A stretch of DNA of 64,000 nt, taken from contig JBMNPM010000005.1 of NCBI GenBank assembly GCA_050943595.1, positions 62,001-126,000 of the forward strand. The letters are read 5' to 3'. Shown here piece after piece: positions 1 through 6,823 of this stretch; position 1 is the stretch's first letter; each line of letters opens with the position of its first letter. Source of the DNA: JAXGXJ01 sp050943595. Lineage in GTDB: Bacteria > Actinomycetota > Thermoleophilia > RBG-16-64-13. The position numbers were made by a program, and so were the translations under genes. The notes beneath the pieces are model-generated. The model ran no database searches. It had not been told where the DNA came from and saw only the letters and a program-made list of their open reading frames with translations.

Positions 1-474
1 TACGGCGGTAGTGTCATCGAGTCCGGCCAAGAGGGTGTTGAGGGAGTCGACCGTGAGGTGGCCGTAGAACTCCCCATCCAGTTTGATTACTGGGGCGATT
101 GAGCAGGCCCCCAGGCAGGCTACGCTGATTACTGTGAAACGTCCATCGGGGGAGTTTCCGTCGGGTCGCAGCTTGAGGTGCCGCTGGAGGTGCTGATACA
201 AGGTGAGGCTCTGCTTCACGTGACACGCGGTACCCTGGCAGACTTCGATGACGTGTTGGCCCAGGGGGGCGAAGCGGAACTGATTATAGAATGTGGCAAC
301 CCCGTACACGCTGGCCACCGGCGTGTTGAGGGCGGCGGCCAGGTCGCTCATGGCTGCATGGGATACGAAGCCCTCGCGCGACTGGATCTCCTGCAGTAGC
401 GGTATCAGCTGCTCGCGGGACGAGTCGCCCAGTTCGGCGACGACGGCCTTCACACAACTCGTATCCGGAGTCAT
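1..474 (-). CDS. NuoE/HndA-like [2Fe-2S] NAD(P)H-dehydrogenase subunit (3' end outside window)
   Basis: Thioredoxin-fold [2Fe-2S] subunit of the NuoE / HndA / HydC type, which passes electrons inside NADH dehydrogenases and electron-bifurcating hydrogenases or formate dehydrogenases. The 158 visible codons hold a helical start and the four cysteine ligands, as CQGTAC (mid protein) and CLGAC (near the end); the frame is still open at base 1. The ATG at 474-472 overlaps the TGA of the upstream receiver-domain gene (ATGA), so the two are translationally coupled. Together with Rex it forms an operon whose flavin/NADH subunit should lie left of the window. Whether the complex is a hydrogenase or a respiratory-type dehydrogenase cannot be told here. 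Confidence 0.9.
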   Translation of the reverse strand, partial: MTPDTSCVKAVVAELGDSSREQLIPLLQEIQSREGFVSHAAMSDLAAALNTPVASVYGVATFYNQFRFAPLGQHVIEVCQGTACHVKQSLTLYQHLQRHLKLRPDGNSPDGRFTVISVACLGACSIAPVIKLDGEFYGHLTVDSLNTLLAGLDDTTAV

Positions 475-911
475 TCAACCACCTCCTCGATTCGTTGGGA
501 GGGATGGAGCTCCGCATGACGTTCGAGCAAGAGGTCGATGCGCTGGGCCAAGTCACTCAGACGGACGGGCTTCTCCATGAAGGTGTCGCTGGGTATATCC
601 TGTCCCATGAGTGACGCGATGACCTTCTCGCGCACGTCCTTTTGCACGTTGAAGCCCGATAGTATGATGATAGGAATGTCCTTCGTGGGTTCGTCGGTCT
701 TGAGGGCGCTGGCGAATACCATCCCCTCTTCGTCATAGTCCATCATTACGTCCAAGACGATGAGGTCGGGGCGTTTCTCGACGATGCGGGCGTAGGCTTC
801 CCTGCCGTTATGGGCCGTCGCTACCGCAAACCCGCGGGTAGCCAGATAGGCTTCTATCGACATCACCAGATCGCGGTCATCGTCCACCAGCAATATTCTC
901 TTAGCTTCCAT
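471..911 (-). CDS. Stand-alone response-regulator receiver domain
   Basis: 146-residue CheY-like protein with no output domain. The acidic pocket is D10-D12, the expected phospho-acceptor is D54 (VLDVMMD), the switch serine is S85 (ILSG) and the conserved lysine is K114 (MEKP). After residue 125 there is only a short acidic tail. The ATG is preceded by a good GGAGG site, and its stop overlaps the start of the NuoE-like gene. Single-domain regulators act in phosphorelays or by protein contact; the partner kinase is not in the window. Placement between rex and an electron-transfer subunit suggests a role in the same redox module, which is inference. Confidence 0.92.
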   Translation of the reverse strand: MEAKRILLVDDDRDLVMSIEAYLATRGFAVATAHNGREAYARIVEKRPDLIVLDVMMDYDEEGMVFASALKTDEPTKDIPIIILSGFNVQKDVREKVIASLMGQDIPSDTFMEKPVRLSDLAQRIDLLLERHAELHPSQRIEEVVE

Positions 912-966
912 GGCGCCCCTCCTCGGCTGCAGAATTCGCTTGCAGATACCTGTTCATCAACGTCCC

Positions 967-1713
967 CTATGTCTTGTGCTTCGGCCTGTCGTTGTGGCGG
1001 CTCAGGAATGAGAGCTTCTCAAGCTTGGACGATATGTCTATGTGCTCAACAAAGCAGTTTGGGGGAGTGTTTACCCGCTTGGGAACGAAGTTGAGAAAAG
1101 ACCTCACACCGATGCACGCCGCTCGGTCGACTAGGCTTTGTAACCCTTTGGGCCGGGAAGCAAGGATCGCTATATGGATGTCAAGCTGAGGGATGACTGT
1201 CTCAATGGACTCCAACCCGTAGCAACGACGTCCGGCGAATATGCGGCCCACTTTTTCCGGATCGGTCTCGAAGACCGCCACTATATTGAACCCGCGCTCT
1301 TCGAAGCCCCGGTAAGAGAGCAATGCTCTGCCTAGGTCGCCGAGGCCGAAGAGTGCGATCGTTTGCGGCACATCGGTGCCGATAATGCGTCCGATGGTGC
1401 GGTCCATCTCCCGCACGTTGTATCCGCGGGCGACGTTGCCGAAGCTACCGAAGCTGGCTAGATCCCGGCGGAGTTGGGCTGCACTGACTCCTGCCTGCTT
1501 TGCCAACTGGTGAGAAAAAACGAACTCAACGCCCTCGTCAGAGAGTTCCTCCAACGTCCTTCTGTAGACGCTCAATCGCTCAATGGTATACCGGGAGATC
1601 GGACGGTGTCCTCCGGGGGCTGCTCCCGGATCACGGTCTCCGCCGGGCAGGCCGGTTCCAGAACCGTCTGCAGGTGTTTGATCATCCATCGGTGTGTCTG
1701 CTGTATTTTTCAT
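967..1713 (-). CDS. rex: Redox-sensing transcriptional repressor Rex
   Basis: Rex represses genes for NADH-consuming or fermentative metabolism and leaves DNA when NADH binds. After about 35 disordered residues the 248-aa product has the winged-helix domain (SRYTIERLSVYRRTLEEL, then QLRRDLASFG) and a Rossmann domain with the NADH fingerprint ALFGLGDLGRALL, and ends with the swapped C-terminal helix. The ATG at 1713 is taken as start; an in-frame GTG lies directly before it. It is the first gene of the operon rex - receiver - NuoE-like. A Rex-type operator covers its own promoter, so autoregulation is likely. Confidence 0.95.
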   Translation of the reverse strand: MKNTADTPMDDQTPADGSGTGLPGGDRDPGAAPGGHRPISRYTIERLSVYRRTLEELSDEGVEFVFSHQLAKQAGVSAAQLRRDLASFGSFGNVARGYNVREMDRTIGRIIGTDVPQTIALFGLGDLGRALLSYRGFEERGFNIVAVFETDPEKVGRIFAGRRCYGLESIETVIPQLDIHIAILASRPKGLQSLVDRAACIGVRSFLNFVPKRVNTPPNCFVEHIDISSKLEKLSFLSRHNDRPKHKT

Positions 1714-1741
1714 CACGTTCCTGGATGCTGATTGAATTGTG

Positions 1742-1759
1742 TGGTGAATCTTATCACAG
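1742..1759 (-). promoter_or_regulatory. Putative Rex operator over the rex promoter
   Basis: The 18-mer TGGTGAATCTTATCACAG matches the known Rex consensus TTGTGAA-N4-TTCACAA at 11 of 14 defined positions. On the minus strand a promoter TTGACT (1777-1772), an 18-nt spacer and TAAGAT (1753-1748) can be read, so the operator sits on the -10 box. The ATG of rex is 35-40 nt downstream. A further half-site-like TGTGAAA lies near 1783. Binding is predicted from sequence only. Confidence 0.65.
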
Positions 1760-1946
1760 CAATATCGTGCCAGTCAACCTTCTGTGAAAGAGGCAACAGA
1801 ACGTGAAAGGAAGGGGTGTTCCCAATTTGGCTGGAATAGGTTTTTAGCGCACAAGGTCTGATGGGACCCGGACCTGCCGAAACCAGCCCCGAGGAGATGA
1901 GCATTGCGGGCTCGCTGGAGGAGGCGGAAGTAACGCGGGACGAAAC

Positions 1947-1970
1947 GCCGGCCGCGTTGCGGCCGGCTTT
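1947..1970. terminator. GC-rich hairpin, possible terminator
   Basis: Perfect 9-bp stem GCCGGCCGC / GCGGCCGGC with a 3-nt loop, followed by TTT on the plus strand. It lies about 100 nt past the stop of the minus-strand CHRD gene; on the minus strand the run after the stem is GTTTCGT. The T-tract is short, so function is uncertain. Confidence 0.4.
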
Positions 1971-1973
1971 AGC

Positions 1974-2020
1974 AGGCTGCTGAACTATGACATTTCGCCA
2001 CCGGAACGCGGGTCAGCACG
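1974..2020 (+). repeat. Degenerate copy of the dispersed repeat
   Basis: GGCTGCTGAA is followed by a diverged middle and then CCGGAACGC and CAGCACG, in the same order and near the same spacing as in the four good copies elsewhere in the window. Assigned by eye; it could be chance in GC-rich DNA. Confidence 0.35.
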
Positions 2021-2068
2021 CGCGAGAAAAGGTTGGAGCACACACCCTCTTTACTCGACCTTTCCTCT

Positions 2069-2725
2069 TTACTCGATTCGGCCGCGGATGGCATCTACCG
2101 GGTTCGACTCGTTGCCTACACTTACATAGGCGGATCCCGATGTGATGACGGTGAGCAGGTCTTGGATGGTCTTGCCCTGAAGGGAGCCGGTCAGGTCGGC
2201 GGTCTTTATCTGCCCCTCTGTCAGTATCCCCGTGAATTGCCCGGACTCTGGTGGGTCGGTGGGGAGGTTGACGATGGCTGCCCCCGATGTACCCGCCGCT
2301 CCCTCGTAGATGGTGGCCGTGCTGGGACTGGGGAGCTGCTCCGTGATGTTGAGGACGTAACCCAGGGTCTTGGTGGCGGCGTCGTATGTGAGTGTGAGCG
2401 TGCCGGTGGACGTAGTTTCGACCGGCGGGACGGATTGGTCACCGGTGAGTCGGGCTGTGTAGGTGGTGGAAGCGCGGGTGGTGGATGTGCCGGCGGCATT
2501 CGTGCCGGTGGTACTTGTGCTGTCAACATTTGTGTCGGCGGCGCTCGTCTCTGCGTCGTCTGAGCCCGAAAGCCCCACGGATAAACCGACGATCAGAGCA
2601 ATGAGACACACCAAGCAGATGAGGAACACGAGCCGGCGTCTTCGCACCTGCCGGGCTCGGCGTCTCCGCGCTCGCTCCTTTGCCCGCTCCCGTACTAGAG
2701 CTTCACGTTCGTCTTGAGGCTCCAT
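2069..2725 (-). CDS. Membrane-anchored CHRD-domain protein
   Basis: About 218 aa. The very basic N-terminus (RERAKERARRRRARQVRRRR) leads into a single membrane segment (LVFLICLVCLIALIVGLSVGL), then a Ser/Thr-rich linker, then a CHRD domain starting at YTARLTGDQSVPPVETTSTG. CHRD domains are all-beta modules of secreted or surface proteins with no agreed enzymatic function. The domain should face outwards. The ATG at 2725, with GGAGGG close upstream, is preferred; an in-frame ATG at 2761 adds 12 residues. It lies downstream of the SLH-glucosaminidase gene on the same strand, after a gap of about 180 bp. Confidence 0.8.
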   Translation of the reverse strand: MEPQDEREALVRERAKERARRRRARQVRRRRLVFLICLVCLIALIVGLSVGLSGSDDAETSAADTNVDSTSTTGTNAAGTSTTRASTTYTARLTGDQSVPPVETTSTGTLTLTYDAATKTLGYVLNITEQLPSPSTATIYEGAAGTSGAAIVNLPTDPPESGQFTGILTEGQIKTADLTGSLQGKTIQDLLTVITSGSAYVSVGNESNPVDAIRGRIE

Positions 2726-2903
2726 GGGCCCTCCACTGCTCGCAGTCACCTTCGGACGCATGATATACCGCGACCATGTTCACCTTTTTAGCCTATCACT
2801 CTCGATCCGGAAGTGGCTTCGCCGATTGGGCGGATCGTTAAAGAGAGGCCCAGGCGGGATTCTCCGTGCCTGGGCCGGATCTCATAATCGTTGCCGGTTT
2901 CGA

Positions 2904-4130
2904 TCACAAAGCGACACCGTGGCCGGCGGCCATGGTACGAAAACGATCCTCCAGTGAGTAAAGGCGGTCCACGTAGCTGCTGAAGCCTGGAACGTTTCGT
3001 CCGAAGTAGACACCGGCGAAGGCTTCCCAGTCGGGGTGTGGTGTACTGAGGATGGGTGCGTAGAAGCCCCTCACCCCGGACTTCAGGTAGTGGCCAAACG
3101 CGGTCATGCCGATTTGGGGAGTTGCGAAGGAGTACCAATCCACGCCCGCGACCCATACTTTGCCATCAGAGAGAAGTCCCCACGGGGTGCCGCTACCGTG
3201 GTAGCGTAGGCAGCCGAAATTGTTGTGCCTGGCCAGCGACCCTCCCGTCACGGGATCGCCCAGCGAGGTCTCGGCTGCGAGGATTACCAGCTGCGCCAGT
3301 GCGGGTATGCCGAAATCTGCGGTGTTCTGCAGGACCATCTCGCCGGTGATGGGACTCTTGCGCGGCTGGAAGAGGTAGGTGTTCATGAATTCCGCCCGGC
3401 TTCTCTCGGTCGTTGTGAGACTACCTCCTTCAGAAGTCTCGTCGCCGGTCGTTTCCGTCGATGTCGTGGCAAGGTCCTCCTCTTGAATGGAGAGGTCGGC
3501 CCTGTAGATGACCAGGCTGAACTCGGCCCGAGTTACCCGGGCCGTTGGATTGAGCCGGTTTCCATCAACATCGAGGAGGCCTTTGGATAAAGCTAAGGCC
3601 ATACAGGGCCGGGCTGCGGGGGAGATCGCACCCCTGTCGGTGAAGCCGGCCAGCATCTCGAGTATCCGGCTCTTGGCTAGAGCGAGGGCTTGGTCTTCAA
3701 GCCCCAAGCTACGCACGGTGATAACGGCCATCTGCTGGCGGGTAAGGGGAGCGTACGGGCGAAACGTGCCGTCCGGATATCCGCTCATCCATCCCTGGGC
3801 CAGAACGGCTTCTGCGTAGGGCCGCACCAATTTGTTCACGTCGGAGAAGGGGGTGCCGGAACCGGTGGCCTCCACACCGCGCCACGTTGTGAGGATCTTG
3901 GCGGCCTGGCCACGGGTGACGAGTTTGTTCGGCTGGAAATCGCCTGCGAGTGTGCCGACGATGATGTTCTTGGCGGCGAGCGCCTCTATGGCCTCATGGG
4001 CCGGATGGGTCTCTTGTACGTCGGGGAAGGTGGACGGGTGTGCCTGAGCCCGGTTGGCGGCCGGTCCTCCCAGGAGTGCCGCTATGAGGAGCAGTACCGC
4101 GGGGATGGCACACATGAACGTTCTCTTCAT
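2904..4130 (-). CDS. S-layer-anchored glucosaminidase (3 SLH + glucosaminidase-like domain)
   Basis: Exported cell-wall hydrolase of 408 aa. A signal peptide covers residues 1-31 (cleavage near AQAHP). Three SLH repeats follow (about 36-80, 95-140 and 155-212); they normally bind secondary cell-wall polymer. A Thr/Glu linker (about 215-245) leads to a glucosaminidase-like domain (about 248-400) with SPITGEMVLQNTADFGIP, LAAETSLGDPVTGGSLARHNNFGCLRY and a closing YVDRLYSLEDRF helix. The family cleaves N-acetylglucosaminyl bonds of peptidoglycan; the E in LAAETSLGD is the likely acid. No operon partner is obvious. Confidence 0.87.
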   Translation of the reverse strand: MKRTFMCAIPAVLLLIAALLGGPAANRAQAHPSTFPDVQETHPAHEAIEALAAKNIIVGTLAGDFQPNKLVTRGQAAKILTTWRGVEATGSGTPFSDVNKLVRPYAEAVLAQGWMSGYPDGTFRPYAPLTRQQMAVITVRSLGLEDQALALAKSRILEMLAGFTDRGAISPAARPCMALALSKGLLDVDGNRLNPTARVTRAEFSLVIYRADLSIQEEDLATTSTETTGDETSEGGSLTTTERSRAEFMNTYLFQPRKSPITGEMVLQNTADFGIPALAQLVILAAETSLGDPVTGGSLARHNNFGCLRYHGSGTPWGLLSDGKVWVAGVDWYSFATPQIGMTAFGHYLKSGVRGFYAPILSTPHPDWEAFAGVYFGRNVPGFSSYVDRLYSLEDRFRTMAAGHGVAL

Positions 4131-4462
4131 ACTCCTGCCTTTGTTCGTTTGCGCTGTTGAGGGGGGAGTCCGGTCCGGAGGATCATGCGAGACTCATGCG
4201 AGACGGTGCACGACGATTGGAGACGGCGCGCCGGCGTCCAGTGGACTTTCAGTAGGGGGATATTCGGTGGGACTGAGTCTCGCGATGTGCTTTGGGCCCG
4301 GTCATTCTCTCCAGTTCACCCTCTGCCCAAGTCCAAGTCTATGACTGTGAAGACCAAGGCTCGTGTTGCAGAACGCAGGCCAGGATACCAGAATCTATTG
4401 GTCGAGAAATGCGGAGCCGGTTGAGCCATGCTTTCTCTCTGACCGTGTACACTTAGCAGAAC
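4131..4462. other. Intergenic region between divergent genes
   Basis: About 330 bp between the SLH-glucosaminidase (minus) and malQ (plus). It should hold both promoters. An 11-bp unit TCATGCGAGAC occurs twice in tandem at 4183-4204. A TACACT at 4448-4453 could be the -10 of malQ, which would leave an mRNA leader of only a few bases, but no good -35 was found. Confidence 0.4.
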
Positions 4463-6781
4463 ATGCCGGATCGAGACCAACATAGCACGCGTCAGGATGC
4501 GCTTCTGGAAGAACTCGCTCGACTGTACGGTCTGCAGACCGAGTACCGTGATTCGCGCGGCGAGCGGTGTGTCTCACCGCCGGGAAGTATCATCCGGGTC
4601 TTGGCCGCCCTGGGTGGCGATCTCGAGGAGCTCATGGGGGGTGGTCTGCACGAGTTCCCCCGCGGCTCGGGCCGGGCCGAGGAGATCCTGATTGCCGCCC
4701 TGGCGGCACGTAGACGTGAACTGGGCCGGCGTGTCCTCGAACCCGTGTTGGTTGCGTGGGGAGGCGTCCTCCCATCGGTGGTCATCCGTCCTCAAGGAGA
4801 TGTGCACTCCCTCTCGCCCGTGAGGCCCGGTCGGACGGGCGCGAGGCTCACGTTGCTGCGAGAGGACGGGGTGGAGCAGAGCCTGGAACTCGATCTCGAT
4901 TCTCTGCCGATCTCTTCGCAGGAGATTGAGTCCGGGCCGGTGGCCCGTCTGCTCCCGTCACGTACCTGGGGCAGCGGTGCTGGGAAGATGGGGGGAGCCC
5001 CACATGAGACCATCGCCGCCCCACTTCCCCTGGGCTATCATCGCTTGAGGCTTGAAACGGGCAGTACGTGTACTGAATCCTTGCTTATCTCCGCGCCGCA
5101 GCGCTGCTGGACCCCATCCGACCTTGACCCCGAGGCGGGGATATCCGGAACCGGCCTGTCTGCCGGCAGCTGCCGTTCAGGCGGCTGGGGTATGTTCGTC
5201 CCCGTCTACGCCCTGCGTAGCAGTCGGGATTGGGGTGCGGGGGACTTCGCGGATCTGCACGATGTCTGTCGGTGGGTGGGTGAAGCGGGCGGCTCGGTGG
5301 TGTCGACCTTGCCTCTCCTGGCAAATTACCTTGATATCCCCTTCGAACCGGCCCCCTATCGTCCGGTGAGCCGGCTCTTCTGGAACGAGTTCTACTTGGC
5401 GGTCGATCGCCTCGCCGAACTATCCTCATGCCAAGGTGCCATAGATACTTGGCTTTCTGACGATGTGCAGACGCGCATCGCGCGTCTGCGGGCAGGATCT
5501 CTGGTCGAGTACAAAGAGGTCATGGCCGTTAAGCGCCGGGTGTTGGAGGAGTTGGCGGAGTGCTTCTTCTCTACGGACCATGCGGATAGGAGGGCCGGAT
5601 TCCAGGCCTACCTTGCCGCTCATCCCGAAGCAGAAGCGTATGCGTCGTTCCGGAATGAGGTTGAGGTGCGAGGGGCTGATTGGCGGGATTGGCCCGAGGC
5701 CGCCTCCCAACGGGTGCGCAGCCGGCTTTTTGTGGACCGGAGCGCGGTGGCGGGAGATTTGAGCCCCACGCAGCGATACCATCTCTATTGCCAATGGCAG
5801 GCTGAAGAACAACTGACGGCCATAGCTAGATCGAGATCGGCGGCCCGGCTTGCGCTCGACCTGCCGGCAGGCGTGCATCCGGGCGGATACGACACGTGGC
5901 GCTGGCCCCACCTCTTTGCCCATGAGCTTTCCACGGGGGCACCGCCAGATGCGTTCTTCTCGCTGGGGCAGAATTGGGACTTTGCTCCCCTGCACCCTGA
6001 TCGGGCGCGCGAGGATGGGCATGGCTACTTCGCTGCCTGCCTGCGCCACGATATGAGGCTGGCCGGTCAGGTGCGCGTCGATCACGTCATGGGACTCCAT
6101 CGTCTCTTCGTCATCCCCTCAGGGGCCAAGCCCCCTGAGGGTGTGTATGTCACCTATCCGGCTGAAGAACTGTACGCGATACTGACACTCGAATCGAATC
6201 GCTGCCGGACCGCCGTAGTGGGTGAGGATCTGGGTACCGTCCCTCCGGGGGTTCGAGCGAGCATGGCGCGCCATGGACTACGGCGGACCTGGGTGTTGCA
6301 GGCCTCATTACGTCCCAGGGCCGCGACGGTGGTGGACCCTCCCCCGCGCCACTCGGTCAGCAGCATCAACACGCATGATATGTACCCGTTTGCAGGTTTC
6401 CTTTTGGGTCGCGACATCGACGCTAGGGTGGAGACCGGGCAACTGGCGCCGGAGGATGCACCGCGCGAGAGGGAAGGTCGCCGGAAGCTTGTGCAGAGAC
6501 TGGAGGACTTCCTGAAGGCCACCGCGAGCGAAGGAGAAATCGGGAGGGGGCCGGTCTCGCCCGCCGAATTGCTCCGGCTGGCCCTCAAGCACGTAGCGGC
6601 CGGTAAGAGCAGTCTGCTCCTGATCAACCTCGAGGATCTTCTACTGGAGACCCGGCCGCAGAATCTGCCCGGCACCGGTCCGGAGCGTCCCAATTGGAGA
6701 CGCAAGTCGGCGGCTTCGGAGGCCGAGGTCAAGCGGGTCATAGAATTGGTTGCGGAGTGGTTGCGTTCTCAGGATCCCTGA
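4463..6781 (+). CDS. malQ: 4-alpha-glucanotransferase (amylomaltase, GH77)
   Basis: Cytoplasmic enzyme that moves alpha-1,4-glucan segments between maltodextrins, feeding glycogen and maltose metabolism. The 772-aa length fits the long MalQ form, with an N-terminal extension of about 200 residues before the barrel (GMFVPVYALRSSRDWGAGDF). The GH77 active site is intact: nucleophile in VRVDHVMGL (about D540), acid/base in VVGEDLGTVP (about E588) and the third carboxylate in SINTHDMYP (about D639). No Shine-Dalgarno sequence precedes the ATG. The GH13 enzyme at 45193 may act in the same carbohydrate pool. Confidence 0.95.
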   Translation: MPDRDQHSTRQDALLEELARLYGLQTEYRDSRGERCVSPPGSIIRVLAALGGDLEELMGGGLHEFPRGSGRAEEILIAALAARRRELGRRVLEPVLVAWGGVLPSVVIRPQGDVHSLSPVRPGRTGARLTLLREDGVEQSLELDLDSLPISSQEIESGPVARLLPSRTWGSGAGKMGGAPHETIAAPLPLGYHRLRLETGSTCTESLLISAPQRCWTPSDLDPEAGISGTGLSAGSCRSGGWGMFVPVYALRSSRDWGAGDFADLHDVCRWVGEAGGSVVSTLPLLANYLDIPFEPAPYRPVSRLFWNEFYLAVDRLAELSSCQGAIDTWLSDDVQTRIARLRAGSLVEYKEVMAVKRRVLEELAECFFSTDHADRRAGFQAYLAAHPEAEAYASFRNEVEVRGADWRDWPEAASQRVRSRLFVDRSAVAGDLSPTQRYHLYCQWQAEEQLTAIARSRSAARLALDLPAGVHPGGYDTWRWPHLFAHELSTGAPPDAFFSLGQNWDFAPLHPDRAREDGHGYFAACLRHDMRLAGQVRVDHVMGLHRLFVIPSGAKPPEGVYVTYPAEELYAILTLESNRCRTAVVGEDLGTVPPGVRASMARHGLRRTWVLQASLRPRAATVVDPPPRHSVSSINTHDMYPFAGFLLGRDIDARVETGQLAPEDAPREREGRRKLVQRLEDFLKATASEGEIGRGPVSPAELLRLALKHVAAGKSSLLLINLEDLLLETRPQNLPGTGPERPNWRRKSAASEAEVKRVIELVAEWLRSQDP

Positions 6782-6823
6782 AAAAGACGTCCTCCGCTCA
6801 GTACATCCTCCGCTCACGCTCAG

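Larger units (their letters stand above)
1717..2068. other. Intergenic region between rex and the CHRD gene
   Basis: About 350 bp without a credible gene. It holds the rex promoter and operator (1742-1777), a GC-rich hairpin (1947-1970) and a degenerate copy of the dispersed repeat (about 1974-2020). Nothing else is recognised. Confidence 0.6.

Noticed and set aside
5426..6100. 224-codon open frame on the minus strand inside malQ
   Set aside because: Antisense shadow; malQ has an intact active site over the same bases.
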